From Sphingomonas sp. (GTDB taxonomy: Bacteria > Pseudomonadota > Alphaproteobacteria > Sphingomonadales > Sphingomonadaceae), in contig NZ_JAPKNM010000001.1 in NCBI RefSeq assembly GCF_026460985.1, positions 1 to 64,000 on the forward strand: a stretch of DNA of 64,000 nt, read 5' to 3'. The notes below the pieces were generated by a model. It saw only the letters and a list, made by a program, of their open reading frames with translations. It was not told the DNA's origin and made no database searches. This document shows, one piece after another, positions 1 to 9,129 of the stretch (position 1 is its first letter; each line of letters opens with the position of its first letter). Position numbers and translations under genes: made by a program.

Positions 1-179
1 CAAACCCTGGCAATGTAGGATTTGTTCTGCTTCCGTTCGAATATGCCCGACCAGCAAGCCCACCCGAACCCCGCCTCCGCCCTGCCGCCCACCCCGCGCG
101 CGCGTAGGACGGGTAAACTTCGTCCACCGCCGGATCGCCGGAGATGCCCGGAAACCGCGCAAATCCGCGCTTTCCCGAT

Positions 180-225
180 CCAACCAGAAGGTTGGCGTCG
201 CCGGATTGCCAACCCTTTGGTTGGC
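180..225. promoter_or_regulatory. Two tandem palindromes in the nadB leader
   Basis: Two perfect inverted repeats stand side by side: CCAACC-AGAA-GGTTGG at 180-195 and GCCAACC-CTTT-GGTTGGC at 208-225. Their centres are 29 bp apart, and the second ends 95 bp before the nadB start. The right arm of the first (190-196) is also perfectly complementary to the left arm of the second (208-214), so the RNA could fold in two mutually exclusive ways. They could be paired operator sites for a dimeric regulator or an attenuator-like leader. No U-tract follows. The remainder of 1-320 shows no supportable gene. Confidence 0.55.
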
Positions 226-320
226 TCCCCCCAAACCCGGGCTTTGGCGGCGCATATCGCTCCGTCGTTGCCAGCGGCCCCGCCCAGCGCCTAGGCGGTA
301 GGCGAAATAGCGGAAGAGAC

Positions 321-1910
321 ATGGCCGACGATCCTCATATCAGCGACATCCTCGTCATCGGCTCGGGTGCGGCGGGGCTCACCGCGGCGCTCAACCTGGC
401 CGCGCGCTTCCGGGTCACCGTGCTCGCCAAGGGCGCGCTCAACGAAGGGTCGACCGCCTGGGCGCAGGGCGGGATCGCCGCGGTGCTCGAGCCCGGCGAC
501 AGCTTCGAGAACCATATCGAGGATACGATGGTCGCCGGCGCCGGGCTCAACGACCGCGCGACCGTCGAGATGGTGGTCGAGAACGCCCCCGCGGCGATCG
601 AGCGGCTGGCCGAGCTGGGGGTGCCGTTCAACACCGACGGCAATTCGCTCCACCTCACCCGCGAGGGCGGGCACAGCCATCGCCGCATCGTCCATGTCGA
701 CGACGCGACCGGCTGGGCGGTGCAGGAAGCCCTGCTCAAGGCCGCGCGCGCCAATCCGAACATCACCCTCGTCCCCGACATGGTGGTGATCGACCTCGCC
801 ACCAGCCGGCACGAGGAACGCTATTCGGGCGCCGGCAACGTCTGGGGCGTCTATGCCTTCAACCGCGCGACCAACCGGGTGGAGCTGTTCACCGCCAACG
901 CCACCGTGCTCGCCACCGGCGGCGCGGGCCGCACCTATCTCTTCTCGACCGCGCCCAGGGGCGCGACCGGCGACGGGATCGCGATGGCGTGGCGCGCCGG
1001 GTGCCGCATCTCCAACATGGAGTTCATGCAGTTCCACCCGACCTGCCTCTACAATCTCGACGTCAAGAACTTCCTGATCACCGAGGCGGTGCGCGGCGAA
1101 GGCGGGCAGTTGATCAACCCGCTCACGGCCAAGCGCTTCATGCCCTATTACGATCCCCGGCTCGAGCTGGCGCCGCGCGACATCGTCGCCCGGGCGATCG
1201 ACGCGGAGATCAAGCGCTTCGGCCTCGATTGCGTCCATCTCGACATCAGCCATATGGGCCCGGATTTCGTGAAGCAGCACTTCCCGACCATCTATGCCCG
1301 GCTGATCGACCTCGACATCGACATGACGACGGGCCCGATCCCGGTGGTGCCCGCCCAGCACTACACCTGCGGCGGCGTGGTGATCGACCGCGACGGGCGG
1401 ACCGACCTGCCCAACCTCTATGCCGCGGGCGAGGTCAGCCAGTCGGGGCTGCACGGCGCCAATCGCCTCGCCTCCAATTCGCTGCTCGAATGCTTCGTCT
1501 TCGGCGAGGCGGTGGCGAACCACATCGCCGCCAATTGGGGCGATCTCGCGCCGCCGCCGGCGATCCGGCCCTGGGACGAGAGCCGCGTCACCGATTCCGA
1601 CGAGGAAGTGGTGATCAAGCAGAACTGGACCGAGATCCGCCGCTTCATGTGGAACTATGTCGGCATCGTCCGCTCGACCAAGCGGCTCGAGCGCGCCCAG
1701 CACCGCATCCAGATGCTGCGCGGCGAAGTGAACGACTATTACGGCCATTTCCGCGTCACCGCCGACCTGATCGAGCTGCGCAACCTGCTCGAAAGCGCAG
1801 ACCTGATCGTCCGCTCGGCGCTCCACCGCAAGGAGAGCCGGGGGCTGCACTATACGCTCGACTATCCCGAGACGCTCGACCTGGCGGTGGATACGGTGCT
1901 GGTACCTTAA
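321..1910 (+). CDS. nadB: L-aspartate oxidase
   Basis: FAD enzyme that oxidises L-aspartate to iminoaspartate, the first step of de novo NAD synthesis, in the cytoplasm. The 529 residues match the usual length (about 540 in E. coli). The N-terminus carries a Rossmann FAD motif (IGSGAAGLTAALNLA). The succinate dehydrogenase/fumarate reductase-type active-site region follows (REGGHSHRRIVH), then the QFHPT segment and a C-terminal helical domain with the conserved RNLLESA region. The frame extends upstream, but ATG 321 follows a purine-rich GGAAGAG and begins just before the FAD motif. nadA and nadC are not adjacent. Two palindromes 95-140 bp upstream may control it. Confidence 0.95.
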   Translation: MADDPHISDILVIGSGAAGLTAALNLAARFRVTVLAKGALNEGSTAWAQGGIAAVLEPGDSFENHIEDTMVAGAGLNDRATVEMVVENAPAAIERLAELGVPFNTDGNSLHLTREGGHSHRRIVHVDDATGWAVQEALLKAARANPNITLVPDMVVIDLATSRHEERYSGAGNVWGVYAFNRATNRVELFTANATVLATGGAGRTYLFSTAPRGATGDGIAMAWRAGCRISNMEFMQFHPTCLYNLDVKNFLITEAVRGEGGQLINPLTAKRFMPYYDPRLELAPRDIVARAIDAEIKRFGLDCVHLDISHMGPDFVKQHFPTIYARLIDLDIDMTTGPIPVVPAQHYTCGGVVIDRDGRTDLPNLYAAGEVSQSGLHGANRLASNSLLECFVFGEAVANHIAANWGDLAPPPAIRPWDESRVTDSDEEVVIKQNWTEIRRFMWNYVGIVRSTKRLERAQHRIQMLRGEVNDYYGHFRVTADLIELRNLLESADLIVRSALHRKESRGLHYTLDYPETLDLAVDTVLVP

Positions 1911-2090
1911 GGGGTTTACCCGCATGGCAAAGCATTCGTTTTGCTGCGAACTTAGGGTTAACGGCCTGCGGGTTTCCGCTCCGTTCACGTTTCGTCGCTA
2001 TCGCTGCCGGATTCGTCGCATCGCCGGGCGCCCGGACTTTGAAGCGAGTGACGTTCGCCGCATGTTGGATGTGGGCAAGGGGCTGCATTT

Positions 2091-3248
2091 GTGAAGAAAA
2101 TTAAGGGTTTCTCGAAACTGGAGCGGGCGTTGACCGTCGCGGGGCTGGGCCCGGCGATGCTGCTCGGCTGCGCGGTGCACGAGGATACCCAGCTCGCCGC
2201 CTATCTGCCGGCGCCCAGCTACAGCGTGCTGATGCCCTTCCCGGCCGCGACTGCCCGGCCCGCCCAGCCGCGTCCGCCCGCGCCGATCGACCTGGTGGCG
2301 TCGATCGACGGCATCACCCGCAACTTCAGCGGGCTGGTCGGCGTCGCGGTGACGAGCGTCGACGATGGCTGGATCGCCAGCAACACCGCCGCCGCCCGTC
2401 CGCTTCCGCAGCAGAGCGTGAGCAAGCTGTGGGTGGCGATGACCGTGCTCGACGCGGTCGATCGCGGCGTGGTGCGGCTCGAGGATCCGCTGACGATCAC
2501 CCGCTCGGACTTCACCTTGTTCCACCAGCCCGTCGCCTATCTGGTGAAGGGCGACACCGGCTATGCCAGCAACGTCGCCGAGATCATGCGCCGCGCGATG
2601 CAGATGAGCGACAACACCTGCAACGACAAGCTGCTGCGCCTGGTCGGCGGCCCGCGGGCGGTGCGCGACTTCATCGCGCGGAAACAGCTCGGCGCGATCC
2701 GCTTCGGCCCCGGCGAGAAACTGCTCCAGGCGGGCACCGCCGGGCTCGAATGGCGGCCCGAATATTCGATGGGCAACGCCTTCGCGGTGGCCCGCTCGCG
2801 GCTCTCGCCCGCGGTGCGGCGCGCCGCCTTCGAATCCTACGTCAAGGATCCGCCCGACGGCGCGGCGGCGGCGTCGATCGCCGATGCGCTCGCCCGGCTG
2901 AAGCGCGGCGAACTGCTCTCGGCGAGCTCGACCGACTGGCTGCTCGCCACCATGGGCGGCGCCAAGACCGGCAAGGCGCGGGTGCGCGGCGCGGTCCCGC
3001 CGGGCTGGGCCTATGGCCACAAGACCGGCACCGGCCAGGACCTCGGCGGGCGCACCGCCGGCTTCAACGATGTCGGCATCCTCACCGCTCCCGACGGGCG
3101 CTCCTACGCCGTCGCGGTGATGATCGGCGACACGACGCGGCCGATCCGCGAGCGCCAGCTGCTGATGCAGGCGGTGGCGAGCGCGATCGTCGCGCATCAT
3201 CGCCCGTCAGACGGCGCGATCATGGCGGACGACGTGGCCGCGCATTGA
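2091..3248 (+). CDS. Class A serine beta-lactamase, probably secreted or lipid-anchored
   Basis: Predicted penicillin-hydrolysing enzyme of the periplasm. All main class A motifs are visible: S109-V-S-K112 (nucleophile Ser and Lys), the SDN loop at 173-175, a Glu-containing omega loop around 205-225 and H-K311-T-G313. The protein has 385 residues, longer than the usual 290 or so. The extra length is N-terminal: a hydrophobic signal segment ending in LLGC (Cys27, an imperfect lipobox) followed by a Pro/Ala-rich linker to about residue 65, as in membrane-tethered enzymes. The start is GTG 2091. No ampR-like regulator is adjacent. The substrate range cannot be read from sequence, and a related DD-peptidase role is less likely given the complete motif set. 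Confidence 0.88.
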   Translation: MKKIKGFSKLERALTVAGLGPAMLLGCAVHEDTQLAAYLPAPSYSVLMPFPAATARPAQPRPPAPIDLVASIDGITRNFSGLVGVAVTSVDDGWIASNTAAARPLPQQSVSKLWVAMTVLDAVDRGVVRLEDPLTITRSDFTLFHQPVAYLVKGDTGYASNVAEIMRRAMQMSDNTCNDKLLRLVGGPRAVRDFIARKQLGAIRFGPGEKLLQAGTAGLEWRPEYSMGNAFAVARSRLSPAVRRAAFESYVKDPPDGAAAASIADALARLKRGELLSASSTDWLLATMGGAKTGKARVRGAVPPGWAYGHKTGTGQDLGGRTAGFNDVGILTAPDGRSYAVAVMIGDTTRPIRERQLLMQAVASAIVAHHRPSDGAIMADDVAAH

Positions 3249-3312
3249 CGTTCCTTGGTTAGAGCGCAAGCAACGGAAGGCATGGCCTGATCGATCGGAC
3301 TAGGTCCGCATC

Positions 3313-4005
3313 ATGCACCACGACATCGACTGGACTTCCGCCGCCGACGCCCTCGACACCCAGGGCTGGGCAGTGCTTCCCGGGCTGCTCGACCCCGCCG
3401 CCTGCGGCGAAGTCGCGGCGCTGTACGACGATCCCCGGCGCTTCCGCAGCCAGGTGATCATGGCGCGGCACGGCTTCGGCCGGGGCGAGTATCGCTACTT
3501 CGCCTATCCCCTGCCCGGTCCCGTGCAGGCGCTGCGCACCCGGCTCTATCCACCCCTCGCCGCCATCGCGAATCGCTGGCACGCGCGCATGGGTATCGAG
3601 CGGCGCTTCCCCGCCGCCCATGCCGACTGGCTCGCCCAGTGCCACGCCGCCGGCCAGGTGCGCCCGACGCCGCTGCTGCTCCGTTACGGGCCGGGCGACT
3701 ATAATTGCCTGCACCAGGACCTGTACGGCGCGCACGTCTTCCCGCTCCAGGTCGCGGTGCTGCTCTCGGCGCCGGGGCGCGACTTTACGGGCGGCGAGTT
3801 CGTCCTCACCGAGCAGCGCCCACGCATGCAGTCGCGCGCCGCGGTGGTGCCGCTCGCGCAGGGCGATGCGGTGGCGTTCGCGGTCAGCCAGCGCCCGGTG
3901 AAGGGCAGCCGCGGCGACTATCGCGTGACGATGCGCCACGGGGTGAGCGCGATCCGCAGCGGATCGCGCCACACGCTCGGCATCATCTTCCATGACGCGA
4001 CGTAA
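3313..4005 (+). CDS. 2-oxoglutarate/Fe(II)-dependent oxygenase (prolyl hydroxylase-like fold)
   Basis: 230-residue cytoplasmic oxygenase of the 2OG-Fe(II) superfamily. The iron triad is readable as H134-Q-D136 and H209. Arg219, ten residues after the second His in an SGSRHTLG segment, is the likely 2-oxoglutarate ligand. The double-stranded beta-helix core spans about 115-228. The length and the C-terminal HTLGIIFHDA ending fit the uncharacterised COG3826 group rather than AlkB. The substrate is unknown. It lies 69 bp upstream of an unrecognised Asn-rich protein gene on the same strand, which may be co-transcribed. Confidence 0.85.
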   Translation: MHHDIDWTSAADALDTQGWAVLPGLLDPAACGEVAALYDDPRRFRSQVIMARHGFGRGEYRYFAYPLPGPVQALRTRLYPPLAAIANRWHARMGIERRFPAAHADWLAQCHAAGQVRPTPLLLRYGPGDYNCLHQDLYGAHVFPLQVAVLLSAPGRDFTGGEFVLTEQRPRMQSRAAVVPLAQGDAVAFAVSQRPVKGSRGDYRVTMRHGVSAIRSGSRHTLGIIFHDAT

Positions 4006-4074
4006 ACCAACGCTCGTATCGCCATCGTCACAATTCGGGCGTCAGATGAGAGCGCACGAACAGGGAGCGGATCG

Positions 4075-4800
4075 ATGGGCGACACCCCGAATCTCAACGA
4101 ATCGAATAACAGCAATATGTCCGAAGCCGTGATCGTCGAGAGCGAGGCCGCGTCGCTTCTCGCATCGGCCGGTGACGCATCGCAGGGCGTCAAACTCAAC
4201 TTCATCAACCTGTCGAACGACGCCAACAACAGCGAGATCGTCATCTTCGGGAAGAATGTGGCGACCAGCTATGACGAGCTCGCGATCGCCTGGACGGTGA
4301 TCAAATATTGCGGCCAGGGCGACAATCACCCCTTCACCTATCCGATGGCCCAGACGATCGGCGCGAGCGACAGCTGGGGCAATTATACGCCGCAGCAGAA
4401 TGCGCCGCGCGGACAGCGATTCGCGATGGCGCTCACCACCTCGGGCGACCAGCTGGTCGCTCGGGGCCCGGCGACGTCGCCGACGGAAATCCAGCTGCTC
4501 AACGAGCTCCCGCGGGGCGCGGTGAACGCGAATATCTACAAGGACGGCAGGCTGTTCGCGATCAAGACCAGCATCGCGCCCCAGCAGATGGCGGTCTTCG
4601 ACTTCACGCCGACGATCTGGATCGGCGTCGCCTCGCAGGTCCAGCAAGGCCAGGTGATGAACTCGGCGATCATCTCCAACATCAACACCGAGATCTCGCT
4701 GCTCGGCCTCGTCAGCGCGGACATCGTGATGACCGGCGGCGGCTCCGGGCCCAACGCGACCGCGTTCGTCTTCACGCTCGAGAATGTCGTGATGGCCTGA
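4075..4800 (+). CDS. Unrecognised Asn-rich protein
   Basis: 241-residue protein that I do not assign to a named family. It has no obvious signal peptide or membrane segment. The first 40 residues are polar, Asn/Ser/Glu-rich and probably disordered (LNESNNSNMSE). The rest alternates hydrophobic and polar residues as in a beta-rich fold, with aromatic motifs such as CGQGDNHPFTYPM and SDSWGNYTP and a glycine-rich VMTGGGSGP near the end. ATG 4075 has GGGAG 9-10 bases upstream. It follows a 2OG oxygenase gene and precedes polA. An inverted repeat follows its stop. Confidence 0.7.
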   Translation: MGDTPNLNESNNSNMSEAVIVESEAASLLASAGDASQGVKLNFINLSNDANNSEIVIFGKNVATSYDELAIAWTVIKYCGQGDNHPFTYPMAQTIGASDSWGNYTPQQNAPRGQRFAMALTTSGDQLVARGPATSPTEIQLLNELPRGAVNANIYKDGRLFAIKTSIAPQQMAVFDFTPTIWIGVASQVQQGQVMNSAIISNINTEISLLGLVSADIVMTGGGSGPNATAFVFTLENVVMA

Positions 4801-4807
4801 ACGCGCG

Positions 4808-4845
4808 GCGGGCGGAACGGCCGCTTGGGGCTTTGTTCCGCCCGC
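4808..4845 (+). terminator. Strong inverted repeat between the Asn-rich gene and polA
   Basis: Perfect 11-bp arms (GCGGGCGGAAC at 4808-4818, GTTCCGCCCGC at 4835-4845) enclose a 16-base loop just after the stop at 4800 and 22 bp before polA. There is no T-run after the stem, so intrinsic termination is unproven. It could equally stabilise the upstream mRNA or pause transcription. Confidence 0.4.
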
Positions 4846-4867
4846 CCGCTCGGCTATCCCGGCGCCG

Positions 4868-7624
4868 ATGCCCCATCTCTATCTCGTCGACGGCTCCGGC
4901 TACATCTTCCGCGCCTATCACCGGCTGCCGCCGCTCACCAACAAGCATGGCGAGCCGGTCGGCGCGGTCTATGGCTATACGACGATGCTGTGGAAACTCG
5001 TCGACGAGCTCAACAAGGCCGACGGGCCGACGCACATGGCGGTGATCCTCGACAAGAGCGAGCACACCTTCCGCAACGAGATGTACGACCAGTACAAGGC
5101 GCACCGCCCGCCCGCGCCCGAGGATCTCGTCCCCCAGTTCCCGATGATCCGCGATGCCACCCGCGCCTTCTCGCTACCGTGCATCGAGGAAGCCGGCTGG
5201 GAAGCCGACGACCTGATCGCGAGCTACACCAAGGCGGCGTTGGCGCAGGGCTGGTCGGTCACCATCGTCAGCTCCGACAAGGACCTGATGCAGCTGATGA
5301 CCGATCCGTCGGTCGACATGCTCGACACGATGAACAATCGCCGGCTGGGTCCCGCCGACACCGAGGCGAAGTTCGGCGTGGGCCCCGAGAAGCTCGGCGA
5401 AGTGCTCGCATTGATGGGCGACAGCGTCGACAATGTCCCCGGAGTCCCCGGCGTCGGCCCCAAGACCGCAGCCAAGCTGATCCTCGAGCATGGCGATGTC
5501 GAGGCGGTGCTCGCCGCGGCGCCGGCGATGAAGCCGGGTAAATTGCGCGACAATCTGATCGAGCATGCCGAGATGGCGCGGCTCTCCCGCAAGCTGGTCG
5601 AACTGAGCTGCGACGTGCCGCTGCCCGATCCGCTCGACGAGCTCGAATTGAAGGGCATTCCCGACGCGCCGCTGCGCGCCTTTCTCGAGCATCACGGCTT
5701 CCGGACCCTGCTCAACCGGCTCGCCGCGGTGGCCGACGCGCCGGTCGAGACGCACGAGACGCCAGGCCTGCCCGAGGATCCACCCTGCGACCACGACGCC
5801 TATGAAACGGTGACCGATCCGGCCGCGCTCGACCAGTGGATCGAGGCGGCGCGGCACCAGGGCTTCGTCGCGATCGACACCGAGACCACCGGCGTCGACG
5901 CGACGCGCGCCGAGCTGGTCGGGGTGAGCATGGCGCTAACGCCCAACAAGGCGTGCTACGTGCCCCTCGGCCATGGCGGCAGCGACATGTTCGCCGAGAA
6001 GCCGGTGCAGATCGATCGCGACGCCGCCCTCTCGCGGCTGAAGGCGCTGCTCGAGGACCCCGCCGTGCTCAAGATCGGGCACAATCTGAAGTACGACATG
6101 ATCGTGCTCGATCGCTGCGGGATCCAGGTCGCGCCCTATGACGACACGATCGTGATGAGCTTCGATCTCGACGCGGGGCTGCACGGCCACGGCATGGACG
6201 AGCTCGCCGCGACGCATCTGTCGCACAGCTGCATCGCCTACAAGGACGTGGTCGGCACGGGGAAGAACCAGCTCGGCTTCCACGAAGTCGATCTCAAGGC
6301 CGCGACGCGCTACGCCGCCGAGGATGCCGACGTGACGCTCAGGCTGTGGCGGCGGTTCAAGCCGCGGCTCGCTTATGAGAGCGCGACGCGCGTCTACGAG
6401 ATGGTCGATCGCCCGCTCGTCGCGGTGATCGCCGGCATGGAGCGCGCAGGCGTCAAGGTCGATGCGGGCGTGCTGGCGAAGCTCTCCGAGGATTTCTCGA
6501 AGCAGATCGCGAGCCTCGAGGAAGAGATCCACGCCATCGCCGGGTTCAAGTTCACCATCGGCAGCCCCAAGCAATTGGGCGACGTGCTGTTCGACAAGAT
6601 GGGGATCAAGGGCGGCCGCAAGGGCAAGTCGGGAGTCTATTCGACCGACGTCAACGAGCTCGAGCGCATCGCCGCGGACAAGGATTCGCCCGGGCGCGAG
6701 ATGGTGGTCAAGGTGCTCGACTGGCGCCAGCTGACCAAGCTCAAATCGACCTATACCGACGCGCTCCAGGCGCAGATCAACCCCGAGACGGGGCGCGTCC
6801 ACACCAGCTACAGCCTCACCGGCGCGCAGACCGGGCGGCTTTCGTCGACCGACCCCAACCTCCAGAACATCCCGATCCGCACCGAAGTGGGCCGGCAGAT
6901 CCGCGACGCGTTCGTCGCCGAGCCGGGCAACGTGATCCTGTCCGCCGACTATTCGCAGATCGAACTGCGCCTCGCCGCGCACATCGCCGACGTGCCCGCG
7001 CTGCGCACCGCGTTCGAGAATGGCGACGACATCCACAACATGACCGCGATGGAACTGTTCGGCGAGGTGAACCGCGACACCCGCGGGCGCGCCAAGACGA
7101 TCAACTTCGCGATCCTCTACGGCATCTCGCGCTGGGGCCTTGCCGGCCGGCTCGATGTCACGCCCGACGAGGCGCAGGCGATGATCAACCGCTATTTCGA
7201 GCGCTTCCCCGGCATCAACCGCTATATCGCCGACACGCTCAACGAGGCCAAGGCACGCGGCTACACCACCACCTTGTTCGGCCGGAAGACGCATTTCCCG
7301 CGGATCAAGGCGTCCAATCCCAATGAGCGCGCGGGCAGCGAGCGCGCGGCGATCAACGCGCCGATCCAGGGCACCTGCGCCGACATCATCAAGCGCGCGA
7401 TGGCACGGATGGGCCCGGCGCTCGTCGAGGCCGGGCTGCCCAACGTCCGCATGCTGATGCAGGTGCACGACGAACTCGTCTTCGAGCTGCCCGAGGGCGA
7501 CGTCGAGAAGGCGAAACCGGTGATCGAGCGCGTGATGGCGACCGCCGCCGAGCCGGCGATCAAGCTCACCGTGCCGCTCGGCGTCGAGATCGGGGTGGGC
7601 CCGAGTTGGGGCGCGGCGCATTGA
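4868..7624 (+). CDS. polA: DNA polymerase I
   Basis: Repair and Okazaki-fragment-processing polymerase, 918 residues and full length. There are three domains in order. The 5'-3' flap nuclease spans about 1-290 (YLVDGSGYIFRAYH start, GVPGVGPKTA helix-hairpin-helix). The proofreading 3'-5' exonuclease spans about 300-500. The polymerase core spans about 530-918. The exonuclease keeps its metal ligands D337-T-E339, with GHNLKYD and the YAAEDADVTL motif, so proofreading should be active. Polymerase motif A (SADYSQIELR, D694), motif B (RGRAKTINFAILYG) and motif C (QVHDE, D868) are intact. Its stop overlaps the likely TTG start of the next gene. Confidence 0.97.
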   Translation: MPHLYLVDGSGYIFRAYHRLPPLTNKHGEPVGAVYGYTTMLWKLVDELNKADGPTHMAVILDKSEHTFRNEMYDQYKAHRPPAPEDLVPQFPMIRDATRAFSLPCIEEAGWEADDLIASYTKAALAQGWSVTIVSSDKDLMQLMTDPSVDMLDTMNNRRLGPADTEAKFGVGPEKLGEVLALMGDSVDNVPGVPGVGPKTAAKLILEHGDVEAVLAAAPAMKPGKLRDNLIEHAEMARLSRKLVELSCDVPLPDPLDELELKGIPDAPLRAFLEHHGFRTLLNRLAAVADAPVETHETPGLPEDPPCDHDAYETVTDPAALDQWIEAARHQGFVAIDTETTGVDATRAELVGVSMALTPNKACYVPLGHGGSDMFAEKPVQIDRDAALSRLKALLEDPAVLKIGHNLKYDMIVLDRCGIQVAPYDDTIVMSFDLDAGLHGHGMDELAATHLSHSCIAYKDVVGTGKNQLGFHEVDLKAATRYAAEDADVTLRLWRRFKPRLAYESATRVYEMVDRPLVAVIAGMERAGVKVDAGVLAKLSEDFSKQIASLEEEIHAIAGFKFTIGSPKQLGDVLFDKMGIKGGRKGKSGVYSTDVNELERIAADKDSPGREMVVKVLDWRQLTKLKSTYTDALQAQINPETGRVHTSYSLTGAQTGRLSSTDPNLQNIPIRTEVGRQIRDAFVAEPGNVILSADYSQIELRLAAHIADVPALRTAFENGDDIHNMTAMELFGEVNRDTRGRAKTINFAILYGISRWGLAGRLDVTPDEAQAMINRYFERFPGINRYIADTLNEAKARGYTTTLFGRKTHFPRIKASNPNERAGSERAAINAPIQGTCADIIKRAMARMGPALVEAGLPNVRMLMQVHDELVFELPEGDVEKAKPVIERVMATAAEPAIKLTVPLGVEIGVGPSWGAAH

Positions 7625-9129
7625 CCCAATCCACGTCCACCGAGGACATCAACGCCCTCGCCAAGGGCGGGCGGACCAATATCCTCGGCTTCATCCTCCG
7701 CCTCGCGGCGCGGCTGCCCTTCCTGTTCATCGCGGGTCGCGCTTATGGTCCGGACATCGTCGGGCGCTATGCGATCGCGGTGCTGGTGATCGAAGTCGCC
7801 GCGCTGATCGCCACGCTCGGGCTCAAGCGCGGGCTGGCCCAGGCGCTTGCCTCGACCGAGCGGCCGCACGCGCATGTCGTGTGGGACGCGGTGACGGTCG
7901 CGGCGATCGCGTCGCTGATCGCCAGCGCGGTGCTGATCGCCTTCCCGCAGGCGATGTACCCCAACAGCCAGGTCATCGGCTTCGAGCGGCTGCTGCCCCT
8001 GGTCGTCCTCGCCGTGGCGGTGTCGGACGTGACGCTCGCGGCGCTCGCCTATCGCCACAATATCGCCGCCTCGGTGACCGCGCGCGCGATCGTCGAGCCC
8101 TGGACGATCAGCATCGCCGCCTGGGGCTTCTCCTTCGTCTCGGCGCGCGACGGGCTGATGTACGCCTATGTCCTGTCGATGCTAGCGGCACTCGCGGCAT
8201 CCGTCGTGCCCTTCGTGCGCGAATATGGCCTGCCGCGCGGCTGGCGGCCCCGCCTGTCCGACATCGCCGCGCTCGCGCGCCGCAACGCGCCGCTCGCCGG
8301 TGCCGATGCGATCGAATGGGGGACGCGCAACGTCGACCGGTTCATCCTCGCGCTGCTGTTCGCGCCCTCGGTGGTCGGCATCTACTACATGGCGCAGCAG
8401 GTCGCCTCGATCCCGCAGCGGCTGAAGTCGAGCTTCGACCCGATCCTCGCCCCCGTCGTCACCAAGAGCCTCGCCGACAACGACCGCAAGTCCGTCGCCA
8501 AGCAGGTCCGCCAGGTCGGCTTCTGGATCGTCAGCGCGCAGGCCGCGTGCCTCGTCGTCTTCGCGATTCCCGCCGAGGGCGTGATGGGGCTGATCGGCCC
8601 CGAATTCGTCGTCGGTGCGGGCGCGATGTGCATCCTGCTGGTGGCCGAGGTCCTCGCCTCCACCGGCGCGGTATGCGAGACGGCGCTCATCTACATCGTC
8701 CGCCACCGCAATCTGATGATCTCGGTCGCGGTGCTGCTGCTCCAGATCACCCTGAGCTTCGTCTTCGTGTTCGTCGCGCGCGCCGAGGGCTGGTCCGAGC
8801 CGGTGCAGGCCGCCGGGCCCGCGCTCGCGCTCGCGGTCTCGCTGACGATCGGATCGGCGGTGAAGGCGATCCTGCTCCGCCGGACGCTCGCCGCGCCGGT
8901 GGTGAGCATCCGGCCGAGCTTCTTCGTCGCGATCGGCGCGGCGGGGCTGGTCGGCTCGGCCTTCATGTCGCTTCCCCGACATTATGAGTGGGCCGAGCTG
9001 AGCATCGGCATGCCGGCGATCCTGGTCACCTTCCTCTACGTCATCATCAAGTTCGGCTTCGGCCCGGAGGACAAGGCGTTGTTCCGCAAGATGCCTGCGG
9101 GCGGGGCGGCGCTGCCTAACGGGGAGTAG
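7621..9129 (+). CDS. Polysaccharide flippase (Wzx/MOP superfamily)
   Basis: Integral membrane protein of 502 residues with about 12-14 hydrophobic segments. It belongs to the oligosaccharide-lipid flippase group that moves lipid-linked glycans across the inner membrane. The N-terminal KGGRTNILGFILRL and GPDIVGRYAIA segments are typical of the family. The start is not certain. TTG 7621 overlaps the polA stop as TTGA and fits coupling, while an in-frame TTG at 7606 would add five residues. No glycosyltransferases are nearby, so the glycan is unknown. The end overlaps the convergent sterol-desaturase gene by 14 bp. Confidence 0.82.
   Translation: MTQSTSTEDINALAKGGRTNILGFILRLAARLPFLFIAGRAYGPDIVGRYAIAVLVIEVAALIATLGLKRGLAQALASTERPHAHVVWDAVTVAAIASLIASAVLIAFPQAMYPNSQVIGFERLLPLVVLAVAVSDVTLAALAYRHNIAASVTARAIVEPWTISIAAWGFSFVSARDGLMYAYVLSMLAALAASVVPFVREYGLPRGWRPRLSDIAALARRNAPLAGADAIEWGTRNVDRFILALLFAPSVVGIYYMAQQVASIPQRLKSSFDPILAPVVTKSLADNDRKSVAKQVRQVGFWIVSAQAACLVVFAIPAEGVMGLIGPEFVVGAGAMCILLVAEVLASTGAVCETALIYIVRHRNLMISVAVLLLQITLSFVFVFVARAEGWSEPVQAAGPALALAVSLTIGSAVKAILLRRTLAAPVVSIRPSFFVAIGAAGLVGSAFMSLPRHYEWAELSIGMPAILVTFLYVIIKFGFGPEDKALFRKMPAGGAALPNGE

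Noticed and set aside
22-294. 90-codon frame at the left edge
   Set aside because: Low-complexity Pro/Arg composition, no ribosome-binding site, and it overlaps the palindromic nadB leader.
291-1988. Long open frame antisense to nadB
   Set aside because: It is Arg/Ala/His-rich without any motif and mirrors nadB codon structure. High-GC genomes give long antisense frames routinely; the same applies to the large frames opposite polA, crtI, ABC exporter, recQ, GMC, GH2 and kup genes.
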